64,000 bases of DNA, from contig NC_133782.1 in NCBI RefSeq assembly GCF_003597395.2, positions 6,781,609 through 6,845,608 on the forward strand. Direction: 5' to 3'. The notes beneath the pieces are model-generated. The model worked only from the letters and a program-made list of their open reading frames with translations, was not told the DNA's origin and did no database searches. The DNA is from Chelonoidis abingdonii. Lineage: Eukaryota > Chordata > Testudines > Testudinidae. Of this stretch, positions 36,000-46,753 are shown in pieces (the first letter of the stretch is position 1; each line of letters opens with the position of its first letter). A program made the position numbers and the translations under genes.

Positions 36000-37590
36000 A
36001 TGTACAGAATGAACAATGTGATGGCCTTCAAACGTTGTGTTAGTTTCACTTTTGTGTGTGTGTATGGGGTGTGTGTGTTTTGGATGGGCATAAAATCAGA
36101 TCCCTACTATCTATTGAAGAAATGGCCAAAATAATTTCTATCTCCTCCAGATAGGGTCCTCCCAGCTCTTTTCCTATCCTAAGAGTCTCAGCAACTTGTT
36201 TCATTTCTTGGCACTCCTTGTCACAGAGACCAGCAGGTGAGAACAGGTGAAATGAGTTCTCTGTAGAACAAACCAATACTATTACTACCAAAATTAGCCA
36301 GTTTGCTTCAAATCATGGAGCCTGTCCTACAATATTATCTGCCTTTACTTGCTTGGGAACAGTGGAAGGAAAGAGGATTGACAGCAAGTAAATATTTTTT
36401 TAATTGTATGCTGGGATTCTCAAAAGTGCCTAAGGAAATGAGGCATCTCATGCTCTGACTTTTAATGGGAAGTGGGATAAAAATCCCATCCAGGATGAAC
36501 AAAGGGCAGGTGTCTGTTCAGTAAAGGACACGTCTTCAAAGGCACTCATTCAAACTGTATCCTGTTTTGCGCATGCAAGCAATTGCAGGGGCAGCTTTTC
36601 CCAAGCAAATTTTTGCATATGAAAACACCTGTATGCACCCAGTCAGATTGCATGGTTAGACATCTCCTGGAGCTACACAATTCTGGTGTGCACATAAATG
36701 CAAAATTTATAAGAAAATGTATCTATATGAAATTTGCATATGCAAAATGAATGCAGTGTTATGGGCACTTGAAAATTTGGTCATGAAACTGAATGGAATT
36801 TGAAAGTAAATTTCAAAATGTAGCAAAGAATTGTAGTGATACTTAACTACATTTTTTCATTTGTAGAATAACGTTACTTCAAACTAAATAGCAAATATTG
36901 CTATTAACTGCATATATAATTTTACCTCGGATATATAAACAAGTATTCCCTGTTTTCCCTATTTCCTACTGTAGGAAATACCTTCATTATTGCAAATACT
37001 GAAGTTACTAAATTCCAGTTCTATTAATAAGGCCATTTGGTAATTATCACTAAAATTGTCCATTAAAATGTAAAACTGGATATACACTGAATAGGAATTC
37101 AAAAAATATCTACTCAGTTTCCCTTTGATAAATCTTGCCCCAAGTCTTAGAAATGAACTCACGTCTTTTGTATGGTGATAAAGCAAACTACCCCTCCACT
37201 GATGTGGGAAATTATTATTTTTTAAAGAAAATTAATGAAAATGGTAATACACTTCTCTGATTCAGCTAATTTGTCACAAGAAAAATGTTTCTTTTGTGAG
37301 TGGTGGACTGAAAAAAAACGGACTATGTTAATAATTAATAACTATAGCCTTTTATTATATGCATCACTATTCTTTGTCAAAGGTACCCCAAATATTTCAC
37401 AGACTGTAATGGACATTTCCAGTAAAGGAGATCTAAGGTAAAGTTGACCAGGAATTTTTAGACTAAACAGTTTTTGCATTTAAAAAATGATAATTTGTTG
37501 AAAGTAAAACTTCTCATGGGAAAGAGTAGGCTTCAATGCATTTCTTGACTCAAAAAAACGTTAATAAGAAAGTTTCTAAATTGTCAAAAT
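36000..37590. other. No gene seen; minor repeat echoes
   Basis: A GT tract lies near 36050-36080. A partial family G end (GGGATTCTCAAAAGTGCCTA) is at 36413-36433. Words AATTTTTGCATATG and AAATTTGCATATGC at 36607 and 36730 suggest another old fold-back repeat. The rest is AT-rich and unassigned. Confidence 0.4.
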
Positions 37591-37594
37591 AGAA

Positions 37595-38110
37595 CATTTT
37601 GACATTTTTTAAACAAAAATGACCTTTTATTTAGAAATTTAATGTAACTATAGTAAACTTTGAAAAAAATAAAAAAGGTCAGAATGAAAATGAAACATTT
37701 TGAAATTATTTAACCATAATGGTTAGATTGACCTGAAAAACTTTTTTTTCTCAATGGGACAGGACTGGAGCTAGCTGTGAGCTCTAGCTGTGTGTGCCAT
37801 TGCCCGCCTGTATTATCATGTACATTTAGTTTGCCATAAGCACACATGACATTTTTTATTGAAATCACTATTGAAAATGTTATCAAACTGGTTACTGATA
37901 CTTTTTGTTTACCAAATACCCCATTTTAGGTAAATCAAACATTTCAATAACATTTTCAGTAAAAAAGTTTGATTGAAAAGTCACTTTAAAAAAAAAAAAG
38001 AAAGAAGGAAAATGTTGACAGTCTAATTTTCACCTCCCAGAAAATATTTTTTTAAACCTTTAATTTGAAAAATTTTGACTGGCTGTGTGGAAAATTACAT
38101 TTTCCCTACC
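37595..38110. repeat. Family F A/T-rich repeat, degraded and possibly interrupted
   Basis: Repeated words AACATTTTGACATTTTTTAA, GAAACATTTTGAAATTATTT, TTTGATTGAAAAGTCACTTT and AATTTGAAAAATTTTGACTG surround a less A/T-rich segment (37760-37830). The composition matches 61045-61280. Confidence 0.45.
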
Positions 38111-39059
38111 CAGCTTTCCCCTGCAGCTCTCTAGTCTTCTCTACTCCCTGTCCCAAACTGTTAAACAGCGGCTAATTCTACCATAGACATGACTACATGT
38201 CAGTGGTGGAAGTGATTTTTATGTACACTGCAGCCTGCAAAGCCTTTAAAGATCCTTTGAGATGAGAGGCACTATACGAATTCAGCTCATTACGGCAGCA
38301 CAAACTATGAATTTACAAGGCTCTATATTGAAATAACTTACTGAACAATGCCTAAGTAGATATTACATTCAAGCTAAGTTATTTATCTATTGAAGTCTTC
38401 CATTCTACTTAATAAAGGAGAAGGGTTAGGATTTATTATCTGTTTCCCTAGGGTACATTGGTGGTGACTGCAGGGCTCTGTAAGCTGAGAGATCTCTACA
38501 GAATAGAAGTGCAGAATGTTCTGAACAGCTCAAAGCCATTTGAATTGTCTGTTAAAAACTGGAGCTCCACTATTACGCAAAGATCAGCTCTCGTTCCAGA
38601 ATAGCTACATAGAGCTTGATTAAAATCTACAGGCTCCGGTTATTAACTGAGCCACACAGCATGGGCAGAAGTTGGAGAAGTGCGTAATGTTCCCTTGATC
38701 ATGCAATCCTTTCCTGACACTATCGTTAAGAGAAACAGCATGGTACCAAGTCCAATCTCAGTGCATTGCAAACTGACCAGTACCAGCTGAAGTGGTCTCT
38801 GCTACGGCTTCTAGAAACCTTCAACCACAATAGATTTTAACTTTGTTCCACATTCCCAGTGTGTGCCCCCACCTTTGTCCCTATGATGCAGATAATTCTG
38901 CAGCCCAAATGATCAGCAGTGAAAAAGTGTTGCCGTACAGAGATGATTCCCTCAGTCCAGATCAGAGCTTCAGAGCTTGAGTCCATCTCTGTTACGTGAA
39001 AACAGTCTATTGTCACTCAACAAAAAGTTTTACACATAGATGTGTTTACACACATAGGG
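38111..39059. other. No gene seen; faint MIR tail near 38235
   Basis: GATCCTTTGAGATGAGAGGC and ACTATACGAATTCAGC at 38250-38288 resemble the 3' tail of sense MIR elements. Otherwise unassigned. Confidence 0.35.
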
Positions 39060-39138
39060 CTAGATCTGGTGTAAACTGGCATAGCTCCATTCACTTCAGT
39101 GGACCTAGGCTGATTTACGTCAGCTGCAGATCTTGTTC
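39060..39138. repeat. Family E palindromic repeat
   Basis: GATCTGGTGTAAACTGGCAT, then AGCTCCATTCACTTCAGTGG, then GCTGATTTACGTCAGCTGCA and GATC. The two halves form an imperfect hairpin around the CACTTCAGTG centre. Confidence 0.65.
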
Positions 39139-39144
39139 CAGAGG

Positions 39145-39304
39145 ATCAAGGAGAGGAAGGATGGTCCAGTGGCATTGGTTAGGGTGGTGACTTTGGATCT
39201 GAATTCAGTTCCCTGCTCTGCCACAGACTTTCTGTGTGACCTTGGGCAAATCACTTGATCGCTCTGTTTTTCAATTTTCCAGCTGTAAAAAGAGGATAAA
39301 AGTG
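39145..39304 (+). repeat. MIR-type SINE, 5' part, sense
   Basis: GATGGTCCAGTGGCATTGGT, CAGTTCCCTGCTCTGCCACA, CTGTGTGACCTTGGGCAAAT and CAGCTGTAAAAAGAGGATAA are canonical sense MIR blocks. The element continues at 39456 after a CR1 insertion. Confidence 0.85.
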
Positions 39305-39452
39305 TAAGAACTTAAGAACATAATAGTGGCCACACTGAGTCAGTCCAATGATCCATCTACCTCAGTATCCTGTCTTCCAACAGTGGCTGGTGTCAGATGC
39401 TTCAAAGGGAATAAAAAGAACAGAGCAATTTATCAAGTGATCCATCCCCTGC
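39305..39452 (-). mobile_element. CR1 3' fragment inserted in a MIR
   Basis: TAAGAACTTAAGAACATAAT (octamer end), TGAGTCAGTCCAATGATCCA, CAGTATCCTGTCTTCCAACA, AATTTATCAAGTGATCCATC. It is a 5'-truncated CR1 of the TTCTTATG type that splits the MIR. Confidence 0.8.
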
Positions 39453-39455
39453 CAT

Positions 39456-39565
39456 ACAGCACCACTTCCTTACCTGGCAATTTCCTACTTCACAAAGGTG
39501 TTGTGAGGATAAACATATTACAGACTGTAAGTTGCTCAGATACTGTGGTAATGGGAGCCATATAA
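39456..39565 (+). repeat. MIR-type SINE, 3' part, sense
   Basis: ACCACTTCCTTACCTGGCAA, CACAAAGGTGTTGTGAGGAT and TGGGAGCCATATAAGTACTT are the MIR 3' domain. They resume directly where 39145-39304 stopped. Confidence 0.75.
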
Positions 39566-39884
39566 GTACTTAAGATATCTAGGTAGAGAGTAAAATTCAT
39601 CCAAGTGTGAAGGCCCATGAAAAGTATCTTATTGAGGAGGGGGCACTAACAGAGAGGCCACAATGATGTGCATGCTGTGATTGTGGGACTCTGTACTGCC
39701 CCCAGATAAGCTAGTTGGGGGTTAGGGGGGTTGAGGGACAGTTGACAGAGAAGTCAGAGGACCCACTTTTCCACATCTTCACCCCATAAGGCAGCGCAAA
39801 GGGACAGTCCATAAGATGTCAGATAGCTGAATTTTAGGTAAGTGGGTTTTGTGCAGGGAAAGGTAAAAAAAACAAACCTTCTCA

Positions 39885-40825
39885 AGTCTTTTCTACACTT
39901 GCAACACCGCAGAGGCATGCAGGGCCAGTGCAAGGATGTTTCGCACCCTAGGCGAAACTTCCACCTTGCACCCCGCACCCTCGCCCTGAGGTGCCACCCC
40001 CGGGGCAGCTCCCCTCCTCCACCCTGAAACGCCCCCTTGTGGCAACTCCCCTCCTCCACCCTGAGGCACTACTCCCAGCCCCGCTCACCCCTGCTCTGTG
40101 CACGAGCACCCCGAGCACGCTGTGGCTGCTTCACTTCTCCTGCCTCCCAGGCTTGCAGTGCTTAACCTGATTGGTGCCGCAAGCCTGGGAGGCGGGACAA
40201 GTGAAGCAGCTCACCCCTGCCCCACCTCCTCCTCGAGCATGCTGTGGCTGCTTCACTTCTCCCGCCAATCAGCTTAGGCGCTGCAAGCCTGGGAAACGGG
40301 AGAAGTGAAGCTGCCACGGTGTGCTCGGGAAGGAGACGGGGCAGGAGTGAACTGGGGCGGGGAGTTCCCCTGCGTGCCACTCCCCCCTTACTTGCTGCAG
40401 GCAGCCCTCCCAGCACTCCCTTGCCCCAGCTCCCTCCACCTAAATGCTGGCAGTGACCGGGGTGGCCGAAGATCCGGCCGCCGCAGTTGCTGCCAAAGAA
40501 AATGGTGCCCCCCAAATCCTAGCACTCTAGGTGACCGCCTAGGTCGCCTAAATGGTTGCACCGGCCCGGGAGGCGTGGCTGTATGAGTGCAGCTGTGCCA
40601 CCGTAGTGCTTAGTGAAGAGGCTACCTGTGCCAATGGGAGAGCTTCTCCTCAGTGTAGATAGTCGCCTCCCCAAGAGATGGTAGCTATGTCGACAGGAGA
40701 AGCCCTCCCATCAACACAGTGCTGTCTGCAACAGGGGATCAGTCAGTGTAACTACATTGTGGATTTTACCATGCCCCTGAATGACATCATTATGCCGACC
40801 TAAGTTCCTAGTGTAGCCCAGGCCT
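39885..40825 (-). mobile_element. Non-autonomous DNA element disrupted by a 650-bp hAT
   Basis: This is the reverse-orientation relative of 8557-9132. Left end AGTCTTTTCTACACTT, right end the complement of AGGCCTGGGCTACACTA. After the insert, TGAGTGCAGCTGTGCCACCG, CTCAGTGTAGATAGTCGCC, AGAGATGGTAGCTATGTCGA and CCGACCTAAGTTCCTAGTGT match the other copy in order. Without the insert it is roughly 290 bp. Confidence 0.7.
39920..40569. mobile_element. GC-rich 650-bp hAT-type element
   Basis: The ends CAGGGCCAGTGCAA and the reverse complement of TTGCACCGGCCCGG agree at 12 of 14. It is flanked by GAGGCATG (39912-39919) and GAGGCGTG (40570-40577), an 8-bp target duplication matching at 7 of 8. The interior has several self-complementary blocks, for example GGCTGCTTCACTTCTC twice and GAGAAGTGAAGC or similar in reverse. 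No transposase frame is present. Its GC content contrasts with the surroundings, so it could be mistaken for a CpG island. Confidence 0.9.
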
Positions 40826-40984
40826 CACACTCTGCTTGAGAATATAACAGCAGTACATTTCCAGCAAAACCCTAGTCACAGCCAAAGCCAGGAGCAGGCC
40901 AGTCAATTCTGTTTTCTGTTGAGACAAGCCTCTACCCTACAAAGCTGCACTTTTTGCTTTGCTAGTTCACTTGCAAACTGAGTA

Positions 40985-41215
40985 ATAACAATAATACCTG
41001 CTTTTAGATAGCACTTTTCAGCTGTATCCTCAAAGCCCTTTGCAAAGGAGGTATCATTAACTCCATTTTACAGATGGGGAAACAGAGGCATAAAGCAGGG
41101 CAAGTAACTTGCCCAAAGTCACCCAGCAGGCCAGTGGCAGAGATGGGAATAGATTCAGGTCTCCAAAGTTCCAGGCCAGTGCTCTATTCATTAGGCCATA
41201 TTGCTTTTTCCTATG
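40985..41215 (-). repeat. MIR-type SINE, antisense
   Basis: AAGCCCTTTGCAAAGGAGGT, CATTTTACAGATGGGGAAAC, AGTAACTTGCCCAAAGTCAC, GATTCAGGTCTCCAAAGTTC and TGCTCTATTCATTAGGCCAT are a nearly complete antisense MIR. Confidence 0.9.
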
Positions 41216-41231
41216 GACATCAATGGCACTA

Positions 41232-41275
41232 GGCACAAGCTTAAAGTTAGGCATGTGCTTAAGTACATGACTGAA
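41232..41275. repeat. Fragment of the CATGCTTAA fold-back repeat
   Basis: AAGCTTAAAGTTAGGCATGT followed by GCTTAAGTACATGACTGAAT matches the centre of the repeat at 14571-14775. Confidence 0.4.
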
Positions 41276-41691
41276 TGGGAACCTTAGAAAATAAGTTAGA
41301 CATCACTGAAAATAACGATTCAGTACTTTTTCGTCAGCCAGTAGTCATTGCTGAAGCCTGAACCATAAAGCCATACCTTGGGGGAGAGGCTAATGGCTAG
41401 TGGGGCCCATTTTCTCCTTTTAGTGAAAATATAAGGCTTCTTTTCTAACATTGGCTTTTCCCCAAAAGACCTAGTGTATGTAAATCCCATTCATGACTGG
41501 GGGGTTGTGCAGGAACATAGAAAGTAGTGGGAATATATTTATGTTACTGCAATGTTTTGGGTTATGACTGCACAAACACAATAGTGGGGTTTGATTTTGT
41601 TTGTTTGTTAAATAGATCCAGAGGTTCCAATCAGATCAGCATCCAAAATGCTGGACCAGATTCTGAATTACAATAGTGTAATTCCAAAGGA

Positions 41692-41878
41692 CACCTCTAC
41701 CCCAATATAATGTGATCCCATATAACACAAATTCGGATATAACACGGTAAAGCGGTGCTCCGGGGGTGTGTGGCTGCACACTCCGTCGGATTAAAGCAAG
41801 TTCGATATAACGCAGTTTCACCTATAACGCGGTAAGATTTTTTGGCTCCCAAGGACAGCGTTATATTGAGTAGAGGTG
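41692..41878. mobile_element. Mariner/Tigger-type MITE
   Basis: TIRs CACCTCTACCCCAATATAA and the complement of CACCTCTACTCAATATAAC. A TA dinucleotide follows the right end (41879-41880); the left copy appears mutated to GA. The interior repeats GATATAAC/CTATAACGCGGTAA several times. TIR type and TA target fit Tc1/mariner-superfamily non-autonomous elements. Confidence 0.8.
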
Positions 41879-42639
41879 TAACTCTATTTAATTCAGCAGA
41901 GTGCTTCCCGATATAACTTCTGATATATTCCTGGTTTAATTAAGAGCAGATTTTGACCCACTGACTGCTTATCCATACTTATCTGCGCAACTGAGTTGAA
42001 CAATGGCCTGGAACACTCAGGACACCAAGTTGTTCTTAGAAGACTGGCAAGTTGCAGTCCACCCAAAACTACTGTGAACTTGACACAAATAGTTTTCGCT
42101 GTTCATAAAATGGCCAGAGGAGGCAGTGCTGGTGTTGTCTCCATTTGTGCTGGTTCCTAACAGTGATTATGGCACTGACCTGGGCTATGGGAGACCTAGC
42201 TTTGAATTCCTGGTCCAGAACAAATCCAAACCAGATTCTTTCGATCCACAAAATACTGAAAATTCAGATTTTGTTTGACCTAAACCAAACTTTTTTTGGA
42301 TCTGCTTCCAAACTGCAAAATCGGTTATTTACCCTTATTCTTTTTATACTGAAGAGTTTCAAGTCTCAGCTAAAACTCCTTAGCAATGTCACAAGGTTTA
42401 ATGCTGGTTTTGCTGTAGAAAATGATCAGTTTAGAAATGAGAGCTTGTTTTCTTGAGTTATTTAGACCAATCTCCCTCTCTTGCACCTTGGACAAAACAT
42501 AACACTCTTTTGGGGCAACCTACATGTATGGAACCTCATACAGGACTGCATGCATTGTATAGTTCCCCCCGCTCCTCCCTTATTTTTTTTAAAGGAAAGC
42601 AGAAGTAAGATGGTGTTAGATCAGGCCTTTTCTCCCCAA
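41879..42639. other. No gene seen; short MIR-like scrap
   Basis: TATGGCACTGACCTGGGCTA and GGGAGACCTAGCTTTGAATT at 42168-42208 look like a MIR head in sense orientation. The rest is unassigned. Confidence 0.35.
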
Positions 42640-42830
42640 TGAAGCCTGACCCTTTGTTTCAGCAGTGTCTCTGTTGGTGACAGATGGTGATGCTGTCCTG
42701 GTGAATTTTGTTACCTTCCCCATGACATGCAATATGTTTGCATCCTGACAGTGAGAGGAGAGACTCCAGCTGTCCCTCCAGTAATTGACAGCGAAGAGCT
42801 GTTTTCACTTTTGACAGAGCTAAGAAGCAT
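42640..42830. promoter_or_regulatory. Candidate enhancer with clustered TGACAG sites
   Basis: TGACAG occurs at 42678-42683, 42746-42751, 42786-42791 and 42812-42817, four times in 140 bases on one strand. TGACAG is the core bound by MEIS/PKNOX/TGIF (TALE) homeodomains. A symmetric ATGCAATATGTTTGCAT lies at 42727-42743, and TAATTG-like sites are nearby. The stretch is repeat-free. Site identity is seen; function is inference. Confidence 0.35.
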
Positions 42831-43690
42831 TAGCATCATATTGGCTATTAGGGTTTTTTTTTATTATTGTTGTTATTATTATGATGTTTGTCATCTGAGA
42901 AAAGCTTTTGTAATGGGAGACTTTGCTCCTGTACCCACCGCACCCTCCCCTTTTTCCAAGCGGTCATATGCTCCTTCAAAAAAATCAAGGGCAGCAAAAC
43001 TGGCTTTGAGCCACTTCGTCCAGAACAAATCATGTTTCTCCCACGCTGATCGCAATGACAAAATTCAACCCCCCTTTTGTCACGAGCAATGGGGGAGGAA
43101 GGGTTATTTTAAGGTAACAAGAGTGCAAAAACTAGATCTTTGAGGTCAATCAGAACAAAATACTATATAACATTTCTTCCATTGGTCATAAGAATGTATC
43201 CAGACCCACGGAAACATGTTGGGTGTTTATCCATCGACTCCAATAGACTTTAGATCACGCCCTGATTCGCTCATAAGGCAGAGAAAAAATAATAAATTTC
43301 TGTGGGTTTAAAACTGTTGTTGCTGACATTCTGGGTGATTTATGTCCATTTTATCCCTCTCTCCCTCTTTCTGTCTCTCACACATACCCCTCACTCAGCA
43401 ATAAAGGCTGACTTTCACTCAGCTTATATACTTAGCAGTAGTATTCAGTCTGTAATAGGCTCTTAATAAGATTGGGGGAGTAAAGTCATCTCCAAGCACA
43501 TAAGTCACAGAGACACACGTACAACAAAGACTCCATCCTAAATTAGATTCAAGCTGACCTAAAACAAAGACTGGTTCCCCTTTTAAATCCATCAATAATG
43601 AAGCTACTGACACAAGCAGTTACTTAATAAAGAACAGAATATTTTAAGTGGGTCTTATGAATTATACTTTTTGATATGAAAAACACCTAC
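42831..43690. other. No gene or repeat recognised
   Basis: Unique-looking, with a short TTATTATTGTTGTTATTATT tract near 42860. The plus strand is open from 42727 to 43143, but the translation is low-complexity and unlike known proteins. Confidence 0.4.
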
Positions 43691-43885
43691 CGTTCAGTGG
43701 CTGACATGATGCCAAGGGAAACGAACAGGTCTGGATCGTAAAACATATTCAGAGTATTTACCAGGTCGTATTTATTGTCCCCTTCTGAATCTTCAAACTG
43801 ATTGGCTGTATAACTGTTATTAAGATAACATTTTACAATGCTCTTTGGGGTGGCATCTGGGCCTTCCGATGTGTTTATACATGTC
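43691..43885 (-). CDS. Candidate internal coding exon, gene unidentified
   Basis: On the minus strand 195 bases are open and flanked by splice-like signals. An acceptor ends in GTGCTAG after CCTGTGTTTCACG; a donor GTAGGT follows GAACG. Both junctions fall after the second codon base (phase 2), so the exon is symmetric and adds 65 residues. The peptide starts near RTCINTSEGPDATP, has cysteines at about residues 2 and 19, N-glycosylation sequons at about residues 4 (NTS) and 22 (NNS), an acidic stretch (QFEDSEGDNKYD) and ends FYDPDLFVSLGIMSATER. Five CpGs persist in a CpG-poor neighbourhood and codons are varied rather than low-complexity. The sequons and cysteines suggest an extracellular or lumenal protein. 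I do not recognise the family. If real, most of the window is intron of a minus-strand gene. Chance openings of this length are common, so the case rests on splice sites and composition together. Confidence 0.4.
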
Positions 43886-44687
43886 CTAGCACCGTGAAAC
43901 ACAGGTCCGGATTTTATATTCATACATACATGTGTGCGCACACACAAACAGTCTCTGTGTGCTTGGGTTCAGATCCTGTGTTAGAACAACAGCTTTACAG
44001 ATCCATATTAAAGGCTAATTGAAGGATCTAGCCTGAGTAGGGGAAGGAAGAGGGGAATGAGTCTTGTCCCCATCCAGTGAGGTGACTCATCTGCTGGTCC
44101 AAGTAGGTCTATTTAGCCCAATAGTCCTTTATGGTTTCAACATATCCTCACTGGTGCTGGACCAGACGACCCATACAATGATGAGTTCTCTGGTCCCTGC
44201 CCATCCCTGCCAGGCCTTTACCTCTCCTCTCCAAGCTGTCTGGCAGAGAACCCACCACCACGGAAAGGGATGAGCTCCTGTGTTATTTCCCAAGTCTGTC
44301 CCGTTGTGCAAGGGAACTAACTGCACCAATTTCACTGCTCTTTGGCCATGGAGGTAGAGCCTTAATTCAACTCTTAATGCAAAAAACTAATATTAGTGAA
44401 ACACTAAAGGTGAACAGCCAAGCGCTGTCAAGTCAGACAATGCCAAAAGTTAAGGTTTCATCAGTCACATTAACTCAGCCATATTTTTATTGTATGGCCT
44501 AACCAGTTGCACCATAAGCATAATACACTCATGGTTATATTTAGCAAGGAAGACAGGAACAGTGAGGACTGTGTCCTGCATGTGCAATGGAGTGCAGTTA
44601 ACACTGAAGGAGAACCCTGAATTTCAGACTTTTCTGGTCTCTGAGTGCTTGATTACTCAAAGTTAATGGTGCTATTTTGTACATCCA
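43886..44687. other. No further feature recognised
   Basis: A short CA/TG tract (CATACATACATGTGTGCGCA) lies at 43920-43948 just upstream of the candidate exon on its strand. The remainder is unassigned. Confidence 0.4.
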
Positions 44688-44800
44688 GGCTGAGATTTTC
44701 AAAGCCACCTGTGGGGTTTGGATGCCTAATTCCCACTAATTTGGGCATCTAAATTTAGAATTGGACAGCTAAATTCCTAAGGAACTTTGAAAATCTCAGG
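44688..44800. repeat. Family G palindromic repeat
   Basis: AGGCTGAGATTTTCAAAGCC at the left pairs with AACTTTGAAAATCTCAGG at the right. The interior GATGCCTAATTCCCACTAAT and GGGCATCTAAATTTAG is typical. This is the cleanest copy in the window. Confidence 0.75.
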
Positions 44801-46753
44801 TTTAATTTCTGTAGATTTTTTTTAATGAAAAATAAGAAAAATAATCAAAATCTCTACCAGCTTTGCCAGGGAGGCTCCAAAATTTCTTTAGTTATAGCTC
44901 TGGACCTATTTGCCTTTCAGCTAACAAATAGATCCTTAGCTCAGTTGTCCTTAACTGAGGCTCTCTTAACTTCTCTGTCTTTAATTGGACCCCCTTTAAC
45001 TCAGCTCTCCTTAAAAACAAATCTCCAAACCCAGACAACAAATGGGAGCATTCTTTTAGTATATCTGCTATGCAGCTATGAGGTCAGTGATTTCAGGCAA
45101 TCCATTGCTGTGACAATATTTGGCCAATTTTCTTCAACTGGGATTTTTTTTAAAGTCTCATTGATGAAAAATGTTGGAAGTTTTTCATATCAGACATTTC
45201 TGAACATGCCAGTGTAGCAGCTCCCCTGGACTAGTTGTCTCTGGGGAATGAACACTGGCTCTCTTGATCTAAAAGCATGCTACTACTTTAGGGTCCTTTA
45301 GCTTGGAGGCAGTAGCAGACTCCTAAACCTCTATATGTTTGTGACCACTAGAGGGGGACAAAGAGATGGTGTGTTCATACCGGTTAAATAGGCACACGGT
45401 TTTTTATCGAAACTTTTGGGCTTTGCCCTGATTTTGGAGAGTGATAAATTTCACTTTCTCACCCATTTCATACTCTACTATCCTGTAGCCTAAATATCTC
45501 AATCTTTATGCAAGAGAGGTAGATATCACCCTGTGTTGATGTGTCTATGTCAATCCCAATCTTATTTATACATATATGTTTCTGTACATTCATAGATGAT
45601 CCCACACACAAACAAATAAAAGTTTTAGATATAGACTTGTTTAAGCACATTGGGCGAAAATCACCCAGGGATCAAGAGCCTCTGGAAAGTTCACCCCATA
45701 GCTTAACACACCACTAGAGATATACATATGTGTTAATATCAACAAGATACGTACATACATGCACAGCTACCCTATCCCCACAACACCCATGCCTTGGAAA
45801 TGACACCCACAACTACGCCCCTATGGCAAACACCATCTTGCACCTTTCCGATTCAGTGTCTTAAAGCAATTCACATGCTTCCACCCCCTGCCTCCCTCTT
45901 TAGAGCTCAGTGCAAAGCCATGTGAAGTCTGTCATGTGCCATTATAAGTCAGTATTAAATTATTCCAGTTCCTTCAAATAACTTGATAAGTCCTGTCTGG
46001 TTCTGATTCCAATTGTGAGAGAGAAGGAGGGAGGGAGAAGGCCCAGGATTGAGAACAAGAGAGGAATCTGCTGTATATGTAGTATTTGTCAGAAACGGGA
46101 GTAATTGCTGCTCTTTGGTGTGATTTATTGAGGTAACAGAGGTTAATAACAAGGCCACTCAGTCAGCTTATTCTATTCATTTTCGTGTCATTACAATGTA
46201 TCAGGCATGGTGCACGTGGCAGCTGGGGTACGTGTTCCAGGACTCACTGAGAGATGCTGGTTTCCTTTTTCCTGTTCGTCAGACTCTTGCGGAAGGGCTT
46301 GCGGTTTGCAAACCTAGCACAACCAGACAGTGCATTCAGGAGTCTCCTTGGTCGGTGTTCTTATGACGACTGGAGAATGAGGCTGTTGGGTTCTCAAAGG
46401 ACTGTCTTGTTGTTTGAAAGGGAGTGGCTTATCCCTTTGGACAAAAAGGAAATGGAGCTCACACGTAGGCAAGTTGGATGTGCATGGGAGTGTGTTCATG
46501 TGAATGTGCAGGGGGCAGGTAGAAGTACACAGGTGTCAAAGCAAACACCAGTGCAGCACTAGGGCAGAGAAGGTGGGACAGAGCACTTCGTGATTGTGGC
46601 TAATTCCCTGGGGAATGCAGAATGGACCCACCAATGTATGGCAAGAGGTAGATAATACAAAGAAGCCGTCTGTCTTGCAAATGTACTTGAGGGAGGAGGA
46701 CGCTGAGTAAGCTCCTTGGTAAGGCTCCAAGAGGTAAGAAAGAACTTACAGTG
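44801..46753. other. No gene or repeat recognised
   Basis: Unique-looking. At 44940-45010 TTAACTCAGCTCTCCTTAA and related TTAACTSAG/TCCTTAA words repeat loosely (about 19-base spacing), which makes a long open frame. I read this as a decayed local tandem, not a gene. Confidence 0.4.

Noticed and set aside
39920..40569. Possible CpG island or promoter
   Set aside because: The GC-rich block is bounded by hAT-type TIRs and an 8-bp target duplication, so it is a transposon.
44825..45217. 130-codon plus-strand frame
   Set aside because: Driven by loosely repeated TTAACTC/TCCTTAA words; no domain or splice evidence.
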